Shown here: positions 37,402-45,918 of the stretch, one piece after another
How the letters are laid out: each line of letters begins with the position of its first letter
Position numbering within the stretch: the stretch's first letter is position 1
The notes under the pieces: model-generated
The model's database searches: none
What the model was told of the DNA's origin: nothing
What the model saw: the letters and a program-made list of their open reading frames with translations, nothing else
Made by a program: the position numbers and the translations under genes
From: Planctomycetota bacterium
GTDB lineage: Bacteria > Planctomycetota > Planctomycetia > Pirellulales > Pirellulaceae
Assembly: GCA_963204915.1 (NCBI GenBank)
Contig: CAUJHS010000022.1
Span: 434,001 to 498,000 of the forward strand
DNA: 64,000 bases
Reading direction: 5' to 3'

Positions 37402-37407
37402 TATAAT
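37402..37407 (+). promoter_or_regulatory. Candidate -10 box for the sulfide operon
   Basis: A perfect TATAAT lies about 56 nt before the first start codon. No good -35 hexamer is present at the normal spacing, which suits an activator-dependent promoter. Confidence 0.45.
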
Positions 37408-37462
37408 ACGGCCCAGTGACGTCGGTCGCCAGCGGACAATAACCCTATGCGGGAGTGGTTCC

Positions 37463-38857
37463 ATGTTTCTCAAACAGTATTACCTGGGTTGCCTTTCGCA
37501 CGCGTCGTACCTGATTGCCGATGAAAAGACTCATACGGCCGCGGTCGTCGATCCGCAACGTGACATCGACCAATACCTGACCGACGCACAAGTCGGGGGA
37601 TATCAGATCAAGCATGTCTTTCTGACCCATTTTCACGCGGACTTCCTGGCGGGGCATATCGAACTGCGCGACCGGCTGGGTGCGAAGATTTATCTTGGTC
37701 AGCGAGCGGAAGCGGAGTTCGATTTTGTGAAACTCAAGGATGGCGATCGAATCGAATTCGGCGAGGTTCGTCTGGAAGCGCTCGAAACGCCCGGACATAC
37801 TCCCGAGGGGATTTCGCTTCTCGTCTACGATCTGGCGAAGAACCCAAGCCAGCCGCGCGCCGTGCTCACCGGCGACACGCTGTTCATTGGCGATGTGGGC
37901 CGGCCCGACTTGCTCGCGTCGATCGGCGTGACGGCGGACGAGTTGGCCGAAATGCTCTATCACTCGCTGCACGACAAACTCCTGAAGCTGCCCGACGAGA
38001 CGATCGTCTACCCAGCCCATGGCGCCGGGTCTATGTGTGGGAAGCACTTGAGCAGTGAAACGAGTTCGACGATTGGCGTACAACGGAAATACAACTACGC
38101 CTTGCAGCCGATGAGCCTGGAGGAATTCAAACAGATCGTCACGGCCGATCAGCCCGAAGCGCCCGATTACTTCGTGCATGACGCGATCTTGAATCGCAAA
38201 GAACGAGCCACTTTAGAATCGACTCTCCAGAAGGCGTTGCGGCCCCTGAAGGTGGACGAAGTTCTCGAACTTCAAAAGACCGAGGCGCAGGTCGTCGACG
38301 TGCGTTCGGCGATCGATTACGAAGGCGCCCATTTGAACGGCAGCTTGAATGTCGGGCTCGCGGGCAAGTACGCCACATGGGCGGGCACTGTGCTCGACAA
38401 GGAGCGTCCCATCGTCCTGATTGCCGAGCCGGGCAATCAAACCGAAGCGGCCATGCGTTTGGGCCGAATCGGTTATGACCACGTCGTCGGTTACTTGGAC
38501 GGCGGTCCGGCAGCGCTGGAGCATCGGCCCGAGTTGATTCGTCGCACCGAGCGAGTGACTGCCGCGACGCTCGCCGAGCAACTGAGCGGCGACGAACCGC
38601 CTGTGATCCTCGACGTACGCACCGAGAACGAGCGGCAAACCGGGTCCATCGCGGGCAGTCTGAGTATTCCGCTCAATCGCCTCAGCGAACGCATGGAGAA
38701 GCTGCCGCACGATCGTCCGTTGGTCGTGCACTGCGCCGGCGGGTATCGCTCGGCCATCGCCGCCAGTTTGTTGGAGCGCGGCGGATTCTCCAACGTGGTC
38801 GATCTCGTCGGCGGCTATGCCGCCTGGGAGAAGGCCGTTCAGCAAACCGGCGCCTGA
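37463..38857 (+). CDS. CstB-like persulfide dioxygenase fused to two rhodanese domains
   Basis: 464 residues. The N-terminal metallo-beta-lactamase domain (about 1-230) has the iron-binding set of ETHE1 enzymes: THFHADFLAGH (from His56), TPGHTPEG and TGDTLFIGDVGRPD. The first rhodanese domain (about 255-355) lacks the active-site Cys (VLIAEPGNQTEA). The second (about 365-464) has Cys424 in VVHCAGGYRSA. The same order, with an inactive middle rhodanese, occurs in Staphylococcus aureus CstB, which oxidises persulfide to thiosulfate. It is the first gene of the run that ends with a sulfide:quinone oxidoreductase, so it probably detoxifies or uses the persulfide made by that enzyme. Confidence 0.92.
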   Translation: MFLKQYYLGCLSHASYLIADEKTHTAAVVDPQRDIDQYLTDAQVGGYQIKHVFLTHFHADFLAGHIELRDRLGAKIYLGQRAEAEFDFVKLKDGDRIEFGEVRLEALETPGHTPEGISLLVYDLAKNPSQPRAVLTGDTLFIGDVGRPDLLASIGVTADELAEMLYHSLHDKLLKLPDETIVYPAHGAGSMCGKHLSSETSSTIGVQRKYNYALQPMSLEEFKQIVTADQPEAPDYFVHDAILNRKERATLESTLQKALRPLKVDEVLELQKTEAQVVDVRSAIDYEGAHLNGSLNVGLAGKYATWAGTVLDKERPIVLIAEPGNQTEAAMRLGRIGYDHVVGYLDGGPAALEHRPELIRRTERVTAATLAEQLSGDEPPVILDVRTENERQTGSIAGSLSIPLNRLSERMEKLPHDRPLVVHCAGGYRSAIAASLLERGGFSNVVDLVGGYAAWEKAVQQTGA

Positions 38858-38975
38858 GATGCTATCGCGCGCGGGACGAGATCCGCAGAAGTTCCCTGGA
38901 CTCGCTCCGTCGCATGGCGGTGAACCACTACGCATTTTGGCTTCCGGCGAATCGTGACTGGCCTCAGGTGCACCG

Positions 38976-39794
38976 ATGGAGTTGCTGAGCGTTATCTTTG
39001 GAACACTGGTTGGGTTCTCGCTCGGACTCACCGGCGGCGGCGGCGCGATCTTCGCCGTGCCGCTCCTGGTGTACGGACTTGGCCTTTCGGCGCGCGAAGC
39101 CGTGGGCGCTTCGCTCGTCACAGTTGGAGCCACCTCGGCGATTGGTTTCCTGCAGCGCTGGCGCGTACGCATGGTGGAGTTTCCCACGGGGCTGTTGTTC
39201 GCCCTCGCCGGGATGTTCGGCGCGCCGCTGGGCGCCTGGATGGCGAAGCAAATCCCTGGCCCCGTGCTCTTGGGGCTATTTGCCGTGTTGATGGTGGTGG
39301 TTGCGGTGCGCATGTTTCGCAAGGCCAGCGACTCGGCGGCTCGTTTGCCGATTATTTACACGGCCGACGACAATGCGGGCCCCACTTGCCGGCGCGATCC
39401 CGAAGGTGTGCTGCGGCTTACGTCGCCGTGCGCTCTGTTGTTGTCGGTCGTGGGCCTTTGCACCGGCGTGTTGTCGGGACTTTTTGGCGTAGGGGGCGGG
39501 TTCATTATCGTCCCCGCCTTGGTGTTCTTCAGCGGCATGGGCATGCAGCGGGCGATCGGCACATCGCTGTTGGTCATCACGCTTGTGAGCCTCTCGGGCA
39601 CGGTCAGTCATTGGAGTTCAGGCCAGCCTCTGCCATGGAACACCATCGCATGGTTCTCTGCCGGCGGCATTGCCGGGTTGCTGGCCGGATCGGCCCTTTC
39701 GCGTCAATTGGCGGGACCGACGCTCCAGCGTCTTTTCGCGGGAGCAATCGTCGCGGTTGCTCTGTTCGTCATGTTTCGCACCTTCCTGGCTTAG
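38976..39794 (+). CDS. TauE/SafE family sulfite exporter-like membrane protein
   Basis: 272 residues with about eight hydrophobic segments in two halves, each opening with a glycine-rich membrane turn (FSLGLTGGGGAIFAVPLL and LSGLFGVGGGFIIVPALV), the hallmark of TauE/SafE (DUF81) transporters. A hydrophilic loop (about 115-150) contains the Cys of PTCRRD. Family members export sulfite, sulfoacetate or similar anions. In this operon, export of sulfite or thiosulfate made from sulfide is the likely job. It starts 118 nt after the dioxygenase gene and is followed closely (9 nt) by the DsrE-like gene. Confidence 0.9.
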   Translation: MELLSVIFGTLVGFSLGLTGGGGAIFAVPLLVYGLGLSAREAVGASLVTVGATSAIGFLQRWRVRMVEFPTGLLFALAGMFGAPLGAWMAKQIPGPVLLGLFAVLMVVVAVRMFRKASDSAARLPIIYTADDNAGPTCRRDPEGVLRLTSPCALLLSVVGLCTGVLSGLFGVGGGFIIVPALVFFSGMGMQRAIGTSLLVITLVSLSGTVSHWSSGQPLPWNTIAWFSAGGIAGLLAGSALSRQLAGPTLQRLFAGAIVAVALFVMFRTFLA

Positions 39795-39803
39795 GAGAAT
39801 TCC

Positions 39804-40346
39804 ATGCGATGGCTCGCTTGGTTCCTCGTGGTTTTGCTGAGCACTTCGTCGTTTGGCGCCGAAGCGAACAACGCGCCGTTGGCGTTTCCGCGAATCAAGG
39901 AGTATGGCGGAGTCGTCGCCTTGCCCCACTCCGCCGAACCGCCGCGCGCCGGCGCAAAAGTGGTGTTCGATATCACCAGCGAAAGCCCGCCGAAGGATGT
40001 TCATTCGGGGCTGGAGCGCGTCGCGCGATATCTCAACTTGCATGCCTTGGCGGGGCATGGCGCCGACGACCTTCGTTTGGCGCTCGTTCTCCACGGCGCC
40101 GCCACGAAGATCGCTCTGCGCGACGAAGCCTACGCGCAACACACCGACGTCCCGCATAACCCGAACCACAAACTACTCAAACGACTCAAGGCGGCGGGCG
40201 TGGAAGTGTTCGTTTGCGGGCAATCGCTCGCGCGGAACCAATACGCGGTCGAGGATGTGGCGCCCGATGTATCGGTAGCCGTCTCGGCCATGACCGTGGT
40301 GGTGAACAAACAGCTCGATGGTTATGCGTATCTCCCCGTTCACTAG
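39804..40346 (+). CDS. Secreted DsrE/DsrF-like sulfur-relay protein
   Basis: 180 residues with a good ribosome-binding site (AGGAG). The N-terminus MRWLAWFLVVLLSTSSFGAE is a signal peptide. The mature part has the DsrE/DsrF-like fold (KVVFDITSESPPKDVHSGLE, then LRLALVLHGAAT). One conserved cysteine sits in VFVCGQSLARNQY, the position used to carry persulfide in DsrE/TusA relays. Unlike cytoplasmic DsrE this one is exported, which matches a periplasmic sulfur pathway. It lies between the TauE-like exporter and the unknown secreted protein. Confidence 0.82.
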   Translation: MRWLAWFLVVLLSTSSFGAEANNAPLAFPRIKEYGGVVALPHSAEPPRAGAKVVFDITSESPPKDVHSGLERVARYLNLHALAGHGADDLRLALVLHGAATKIALRDEAYAQHTDVPHNPNHKLLKRLKAAGVEVFVCGQSLARNQYAVEDVAPDVSVAVSAMTVVVNKQLDGYAYLPVH

Positions 40347-40374
40347 CAAAATCGTTTCCCGAAAGGCGCGTTCT

Positions 40375-40917
40375 ATGACCAGGTTCTGCCGTACCCCGTC
40401 AGTCGTCATGTTTACGGGATTCCTCCTCGTGACCACGGTCGCCATGGCTCAACGCGGCCGTGGCCCGATGGGCCCAGGCCGCGGACCCATGGGAGCTGGT
40501 CGCAACGCCGATCCCGTGTTTGCCGCAGATCGTGCGGATTATCAGTTTTTGCTGCAACACCGGGCTGATATTCGTCGCACCGTAACGAAGATCGACAACG
40601 GCGTCGAAACGCTCACCGAGTCCGACAAGCCGGAGGTCGCCGCGATTCTTCAAGAGCATGTGCCTGCGATGGCGCGCCGCGTGAAAGAAATCGACCCGAT
40701 CCACCTGCGCGACCCGCTCTTTGCCGAGGTGTTCCGCCACGCCACAAAGATCGAAATGACCTATGAAAACACGAATGCCGGGGTACGAGTGAAAGAGACT
40801 TCGGCCGATCCGTATGTGGCCCGACTGATTCAATCGCATGCGGAGGTCGTGTCGCTATTCCTCAAAAATGGTCCTGCGGAAGTTCACAAGAACCATCCTC
40901 TTCCCCCCAAACCGTAA
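40375..40917 (+). CDS. Secreted protein of unknown function in the sulfide operon
   Basis: 180 residues from the ATG at 40375, which has GAAAGG upstream; a frame extension to 40318 overlaps the DsrE-like gene and is less likely. A signal peptide (ends VAMAQ) is followed by a short GRGPMGPGRGPMGAGR repeat and then a helical domain rich in His, Glu and Lys (FLLQHRADIRRTVTKI, EHVPAMARRVKEID, VFRHATKIEMT). There are no cysteines after the signal and no CxxCH, so it is not a cytochrome c. I recognise no named family. It is 28 nt after the DsrE-like gene and 10 nt before the oxidoreductase, so it probably belongs to the pathway. Confidence 0.72.
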   Translation: MTRFCRTPSVVMFTGFLLVTTVAMAQRGRGPMGPGRGPMGAGRNADPVFAADRADYQFLLQHRADIRRTVTKIDNGVETLTESDKPEVAAILQEHVPAMARRVKEIDPIHLRDPLFAEVFRHATKIEMTYENTNAGVRVKETSADPYVARLIQSHAEVVSLFLKNGPAEVHKNHPLPPKP

Positions 40918-40927
40918 CGGCGATTCC

Positions 40928-42127
40928 ATGCGGCGCAAAACAAAAGATCACTATCAAGTGCTTATCGCTGGCGGCGGTGCTGCCGGCATTACCGTGGCCG
41001 CTCAATTACGGCGCAAACTGCGTCCGTTCGATGTGGCCATCGTCGAGCCGTCCGACAAACATTACTACCAGCCGTTATGGACGCTTGTTGGCGCGGGCGT
41101 TTTTCCCAAACAGCTGAGCGAACGTCAAGAGTCGGCGTTTATTCCTAAAGGCGCCGACTGGATTCAAGACGCCGTAGCGGAGTTCAGGCCGCAAGAGAAC
41201 TGCGTCGTCACGCGCGAAGGACGGCGAATTGGGTACGACTTCCTCGTCGTCGCGCTGGGCATCCAGCTCGACTGGGATAAGATTCCCGGGCTCCAAGAGA
41301 ACCTGGGACGTAACGGCGTGTGCAGCAACTATTCGTATCAGTCGGTCGACTACACCTGGGAATGCGTTCGGAACTTTGCAGGGGGCACGGCGCTGTTTAC
41401 CATGCCCGACACGCCGGTCAAATGCGGCGGGGCGCCCCAAAAGATTATGTACCTGGCCGAAGATCACTTCCGCCGCGCGGGGGTGCGCGATCGAAGCCGC
41501 ATCGTGTTCGCATCGGCTCAGGGCTCGCTATTCGCCGTCGAAAAATACCGCAAAACGTTGGAGAAAGTCGCCGCACGTAAGGAAATCGACACTCGCTTTC
41601 GGCTGAACCTGATTGAACTCAAGGCCGAGTCCAAGGAGGCGGTGTTCCGGCAACTCGATACGGACGAGCGCATTACCATTCCTTACGACATGATTCACGT
41701 GACGCCGCCCATGAGCGCGCCGGACGTGATCAAACAAAGCCCGCTTGCCAACGCCCAGGGCTGGGTCGAGGTCGATAAGTTCACGCTCCAGCACCCGCGA
41801 TACGACAACGTCTTTCCCATCGGAGACGCCAGCGGACTGCCCACGTCGAAAACCGCCGCGGCCATTCGCAAACAAGCGCCGGTGCTGGTGAAGAACCTGA
41901 TTTCCGCAATTCGCGGCGAACCCCTGGAGGCCGCTTACCAGGGATACACCTCGTGTCCGCTCGTTACAGGTTATGGCCGCCTGGTGTTGGCCGAGTTCGA
42001 CTACGAGGGACGCCCTCAGGAGACGTTCCCGGTCGATCAATCCAAAGAACGCCTCAGTATGTACTTGTTTAAAGCCTACGCCCTGCCGCGATTGTACTGG
42101 GACGGCATGCTTCGCGGCCGGGCGTAA
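40928..42127 (+). CDS. sqr: Sulfide:quinone oxidoreductase-like flavoprotein
   Basis: 399 residues from the ATG at 40928. The FAD-binding Rossmann motif is IAGGGAAG (13-20), and a second nucleotide-binding region and the FPIGDASGLPTSKTAAA motif follow. Two conserved cysteines are present, Cys166 (PVKCGGAPQK) and Cys343 (YTSCPLVTGYG), as expected for the type II (SQRDL-like) group. The C-terminal part (LSMYLFKAYALPRLYWDGM) matches the membrane-attaching amphipathic tail. It would pass electrons from sulfide to quinone and make persulfide, the substrate of the first gene of the operon. It converges with the minus-strand gene at 42139. Confidence 0.93.
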   Translation: MRRKTKDHYQVLIAGGGAAGITVAAQLRRKLRPFDVAIVEPSDKHYYQPLWTLVGAGVFPKQLSERQESAFIPKGADWIQDAVAEFRPQENCVVTREGRRIGYDFLVVALGIQLDWDKIPGLQENLGRNGVCSNYSYQSVDYTWECVRNFAGGTALFTMPDTPVKCGGAPQKIMYLAEDHFRRAGVRDRSRIVFASAQGSLFAVEKYRKTLEKVAARKEIDTRFRLNLIELKAESKEAVFRQLDTDERITIPYDMIHVTPPMSAPDVIKQSPLANAQGWVEVDKFTLQHPRYDNVFPIGDASGLPTSKTAAAIRKQAPVLVKNLISAIRGEPLEAAYQGYTSCPLVTGYGRLVLAEFDYEGRPQETFPVDQSKERLSMYLFKAYALPRLYWDGMLRGRA

Positions 42128-42138
42128 CTGCGGCTGGT

Positions 42139-43539
42139 TTACTTTGCCGTGCGACGATTCGATTGGGCCTCCTTCGCAGCCGGTTCCGAGGCGGACTGGG
42201 CGGCTGGCGTCGGCGTGAACAGTTCAAGGCTCGCGGTGAACTGGGCGTCGGCGCCGGCGAACCGCGTCGCCATATCGGTCTCCATCGTGAACACGTACGA
42301 GACGCGGCGCCCGTCGTCGTTCGAAACGTGATAGTAAATCCAATGAATCGGCAATTCCGACGCCTCACCCGCGACGGTAACGCGCATCACCCGCAAACCT
42401 GAATCGGTGGTGGTTTGCGTGGCCTCAACAAACTGCCCGAAGTTTTCCGCGAGGGCTTTCTTAATGTCTTGTTGAAACTCTTCGAGTTGAAGTTGCCGTC
42501 CTGACGCCAAAGGAGGCAGCGACGACACGTTGCATTGCGCCACCACGTCGCCTGCGTCAATGAAACGAAGTACGGCCACTTCATTGCGGTCCATAATGAC
42601 GCGCCAGCGCGGATCGAGCAGGAAGCGCACGCCATGCTCCACAGATTCATACTGCAAAGGCGGCGCTACGCCCACCCCCTTCGCGATGCTCGCCACGACC
42701 GCTTCGGTCAACTGCTCCGAGGCGGCCAACGGCGTCAAGGTCATGGTCAACCGCGCCGTCACATCGAACCCTGGCTCGGCTTGGCCTATGGCTCGGCTCT
42801 CTTTCAGCGCCATCGCCATGGAAGTGAATCGTCGCTCGGTAAGATGAAACGCGTATTTGGCCGAAAGTTCGATTTCGCTGCCAACACCTTCGACCGCGCC
42901 GCTTACTTTGCCCGCCATTTCGACAACCGCGCGGCCGTCTTTGACTTCCGCCAGCTTGCATTCGACTTTTGAATTGCTCAGCGCATCTAACACCAGAAAG
43001 GGGGCAAGCGTGGCTTCGTCCGGCGCCCATGTATCGCCCACTTTCACGGGCTGGGCAGGTAACAAACCTGGAAGCAACACGCTACTACCATGCAGTTCGA
43101 TCAATTCGGCCTCATCGCGTAAGAGCGGCCCGCCGGGCGACCAAAAACGAGGCCCGTCTTGATCCATTTTCATCCCCACCAGGGCGCGTGCATGGTCCAA
43201 AGTGGGTTTATGGGTGTTCTTATCTAGGGAGATTTCCGCCTCCGCCGTGTGATAATAGCGAGAGGCCCACAACGTGGGGTCGGTCTCCACCCGTTCGTCA
43301 TACTGAAAATTGCCAGACACTTTTAGCGGAACCTGCCGTTCTTTTCGGTCAGACCCAAGGAGTTTGAGTTTTCCCTCAACCTGGAGAGTGACTTTCACAC
43401 GCTGGCTGGGCTTCGCGGCTAAACTGAGATCATATTCCCGGCTTTCCGAGGCGCCGTAGGTTGGCAAGACCCAAGTGACGGCTACAAAGGCACATAGGAA
43501 CGAAATTCGCCCCCCAAACCGCGGCAATGAAATATTCAT
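42139..43539 (-). CDS. Secreted hypothetical protein
   Basis: 466 residues from the ATG at 43539, chosen because the next 30 residues form a signal peptide (ISFLCAFVAVTWVLPTYG); the longer frame to 43623 has no reason to be used. The mature part is mostly beta-rich. The last 170 residues (YESVEHGVRFLLDPRWRVI, then LRVMRVTVAGEASELPIHW) look like a PsbP-like or lipoprotein-type beta domain, but I cannot assign a named family. No catalytic motif was seen. It is transcribed convergently with the sulfide operon and away from the sigma factor leader. Confidence 0.7.
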   Translation of the reverse strand: MNISLPRFGGRISFLCAFVAVTWVLPTYGASESREYDLSLAAKPSQRVKVTLQVEGKLKLLGSDRKERQVPLKVSGNFQYDERVETDPTLWASRYYHTAEAEISLDKNTHKPTLDHARALVGMKMDQDGPRFWSPGGPLLRDEAELIELHGSSVLLPGLLPAQPVKVGDTWAPDEATLAPFLVLDALSNSKVECKLAEVKDGRAVVEMAGKVSGAVEGVGSEIELSAKYAFHLTERRFTSMAMALKESRAIGQAEPGFDVTARLTMTLTPLAASEQLTEAVVASIAKGVGVAPPLQYESVEHGVRFLLDPRWRVIMDRNEVAVLRFIDAGDVVAQCNVSSLPPLASGRQLQLEEFQQDIKKALAENFGQFVEATQTTTDSGLRVMRVTVAGEASELPIHWIYYHVSNDDGRRVSYVFTMETDMATRFAGADAQFTASLELFTPTPAAQSASEPAAKEAQSNRRTAK

Positions 43540-43793
43540 TCCGACCTCGAAAATCAGACCAAGAAAGGAGCGCGCCCACCGAATTACATTTGGCTCGGTT
43601 GCGATGGTCGCCAATTGCGACATTGCACAACCGTTCTAGTCGGTAAATCGTCCAGATTGGTAGCTGCCGTTCAATGGAAAGGGGCGAAACCCCCACCCCC
43701 TTGTTGGGTGTGCGGTGGTTTTGAGCGTGAGCTGAGGAAACTTCGTTCAGCCTTTGCTCGTCGTATCGTTGCCGGCAGGCTCCGCGTAAGTGC

Positions 43794-43820
43794 TTGACAT
43801 TGCTCATCTTCTGGTACGAT
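43794..43820 (+). promoter_or_regulatory. Candidate promoter upstream of the sigma factor leader
   Basis: A perfect TTGACA (43794-43799) and TACGAT (43815-43820) are separated by 15 nt. A transcript would start near 43827. The -35 box is consensus; the spacing is slightly short. Confidence 0.5.
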
Positions 43821-43826
43821 ATGCGC

Positions 43827-43976
43827 TAGCAAGAGGATGAAAACCGTTAAATTGTGCGATTCAGCGCGAACCTCAATCACGCGAGAGTCGCCTAAATGAG
43901 AAGAGATACTACCGACGCCAAAATATTGGCACTAAATTTGCATTTACCTGGGCGGCCTATTTTTGGCGTCTTTTTT
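43827..43976 (+). ncRNA. Candidate leader RNA or small RNA upstream of the sigma factor
   Basis: The inferred transcript of about 150 nt runs from the promoter at 43794 to the T tract at 43971-43976. It contains a first hairpin (GCGATT with AGTCGC, G-U allowed, 43856-43891) and ends in the perfect 10-bp terminator-like stem. No ORF with a ribosome-binding site fills it. It could be a stand-alone RNA or an attenuated leader of the sigma factor mRNA. Confidence 0.4.
43914..43976 (+). terminator. Intrinsic-terminator-like hairpin in the sigma factor leader
   Basis: GACGCCAAAA (43914-43923) pairs perfectly with TTTTGGCGTC (43961-43970) across a 37-nt loop, directly followed by six T (43971-43976). 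It lies 215 nt before the sigma factor start codon, so it could be an attenuator or the end of a small RNA. Confidence 0.6.
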
Positions 43977-44190
43977 GTCCTGAATCCGGAGAGAACTCTG
44001 AGAGAACGCTTCGCGTAAAGCTAACAAAGCCAGCATTTGTTCACTTGCCCCCAGCGGGTGAGCGGCGTAGGAAGCCGCTCTGTGTGGAAGGGATCATTCG
44101 GGCGGCGACAGCCGCAGGGAATTCGAGATGATCCACATTGGCGCCTGGGCCAAGAATTCGGCCTCGTAGGCCCAAGGGAAAGGTTTTTCG

Positions 44191-45879
44191 ATGCATACGG
44201 ATTATCGCAGTCCGCTCATCAAACAACTTCGCGATCAGCAGATCAAGCTGGCGCCGCGCGACAAACGGATTGAGCAAACGCGTCGTACCGAAGCTCTGCT
44301 GGCGGAACTCGATCCGAACCAGCGCTACAGCTATGAATACATCTGGTATCGCGTGACGGACTATCGTCCCGACACCACCTCCGGCATTACGCTCACGGGA
44401 AAAGACGCGCACCACGACTTGCGCCTTCTCGTGGAAGATGTAAGCGATTCTGTCGACTTACAACTCGAGGAAGCCGCCGAACCCGTCCTGACCGTCGAAG
44501 AGCTAAGCAAACGTTTTAATGTTTCAACGAAAACCATTTCCCGCTGGCGTCAGCAAGGTTTGATCAGTCGGCGTTTTGTCATGGATGGACGCAAACGCGT
44601 TGGTTTTTTGTTGAGCAGCGTCGAACGTTTTGTGGCTGAGAACCACGATCGCGTTCAGCGGGGCGAACGGTTCAGTCAGTTAACTGAGGACGAACGTGGA
44701 GAAATCATCGAACGCGCCCGTAGATTGTCGCGCGCCGGGGGGTGCCCTGCCGAGGTGACGCGACGCATTGCGAAGTACATGGACCGCAGCGTCGAAACGA
44801 TCCGGTATACTCTCAAGCAATTTGACGAGAAGCATCCCGAACTAGCGATCTTCCCTGATCGCAATGGGCCGCTTTCTGAAGACGCCAAGCGGCAAATGTA
44901 CCAGCGCTATCGTCGCGGCATCACGGTGGAGTCGCTGGCGAAGCAGTATTGCCGCACGAAAACGAGTGTTTACCGCGTGTTGAACGAAATGCGCGCCCGG
45001 CGCATTTTGAGCTTGCCGCTGGATTACATCGACAATCCGGTCTTCACCAAGAAAGGCGTGGAAGCGGAGATCCTCGGCCCGATGCCGGAGCCCGAAACGA
45101 CCCGAGCGCCGCGTAAAACGCGACCGCCAGCAGGGTTGCCTCCGTACCTGGCGTCGCTCTACGAAACCGCGTTGTTATCGCGCGAGCAAGAATACCATCT
45201 GTTTCGCAAATTCAATTACCTGAAGTACAAAGCGTCGAAACTGCGCGACCACCTTTGCCCTCATGGCAAGGTCGACCCGACCCACGCCAAAAGCTCGGTG
45301 ATGGATGAGATCGAACGCTTGTACGACATGGCGGTTAAGGTGAAGAACCAGATCGTTCAGGCGAACCTGCGGTTGGTCGTTTCGATCGCCAAGCGCCACG
45401 TCACGCCGTCGGATGATTTCTTCAACCTGGTGAGCGACGGGAATATGTCGTTGATCCGGGCCGTCGAGAAGTTTGATTACTCGCGCGGCAATAAATTCAG
45501 CACATACGCCAGTTGGGCGATTATGAAAAACTTTGCTCGCACGATTCCCGAAGAATACAAGCTGCGGGAGCGGTTCAAGACGAGCCAGGATGACACCTTC
45601 ACCGGCGCTCATGACCCGCGCACCGACCAGGTTGAACTTGAGCACGCCCAACAACTGCGAGAGACGCAGGTCAATCGAATTCTTTCGCGATTAGATGAGC
45701 GCGAAGCAAGCATCATCGTTCGCCGCTTCGGGTTGGATCATCACAAGGAACCACAAACGCTCAAAGAAGTGGGCGAGGAAATGGGCGTGACGAAAGAACG
45801 CGTCCGCCAGATCGAAGCCCGCGCTCTCAGCAAGATGCGTCAAGCCGCAAAAGAGGACAAACTCGAACCTCCTGAATGA
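44191..45879 (+). CDS. Sigma-70 family factor with N-terminal helix-turn-helix segments and reduced region 3
   Basis: 562 residues. The N-terminal half is not a normal sigma region 1. It has a MerR/excisionase-like DNA-binding segment (about 100-150, LTVEELSKRFNVSTKTISRW) and two further helix-turn-helix-like stretches (about 185-212, ITRYTL-like; about 243-275, ITVESLAKQYCRTKTSVY). Region 2 (about 370-450) has NLRLVVSIAKRHVTP, FDYSRGNKFSTYASW and the region 2.4 segment MKNFARTI. Region 4 (about 495-560) ends with GVTKERVRQIEARALSKM. Only about 47 residues separate regions 2.4 and 4.1, so the usual region 3 is missing or degenerate. It may be the main or an alternative sigma factor; its leader is unusual. 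Confidence 0.88.
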   Translation: MHTDYRSPLIKQLRDQQIKLAPRDKRIEQTRRTEALLAELDPNQRYSYEYIWYRVTDYRPDTTSGITLTGKDAHHDLRLLVEDVSDSVDLQLEEAAEPVLTVEELSKRFNVSTKTISRWRQQGLISRRFVMDGRKRVGFLLSSVERFVAENHDRVQRGERFSQLTEDERGEIIERARRLSRAGGCPAEVTRRIAKYMDRSVETIRYTLKQFDEKHPELAIFPDRNGPLSEDAKRQMYQRYRRGITVESLAKQYCRTKTSVYRVLNEMRARRILSLPLDYIDNPVFTKKGVEAEILGPMPEPETTRAPRKTRPPAGLPPYLASLYETALLSREQEYHLFRKFNYLKYKASKLRDHLCPHGKVDPTHAKSSVMDEIERLYDMAVKVKNQIVQANLRLVVSIAKRHVTPSDDFFNLVSDGNMSLIRAVEKFDYSRGNKFSTYASWAIMKNFARTIPEEYKLRERFKTSQDDTFTGAHDPRTDQVELEHAQQLRETQVNRILSRLDEREASIIVRRFGLDHHKEPQTLKEVGEEMGVTKERVRQIEARALSKMRQAAKEDKLEPPE

Positions 45880-45918
45880 TTACCTTGTCCTGACAACAAG
45901 TGTTCGTTACGGCATTCG

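Larger units (their letters stand above)
43540..44190. other. Long intergenic region with sigma-factor leader
   Basis: 651 nt without a protein gene. The left part belongs to the upstream side of the minus-strand gene and includes a GGGG-CGAAA-CCCC hairpin near 43680. The right part contains a promoter-like pair, a structured stretch, a terminator-like hairpin and about 215 nt more before the sigma factor start codon. This unusual organisation is given in separate entries. Confidence 0.7.

Noticed and set aside
38954..40159. Overlapping plus-strand frame across the TauE and DsrE-like genes
   Set aside because: Out of frame with two recognised proteins and Arg/Gly-rich without domains.
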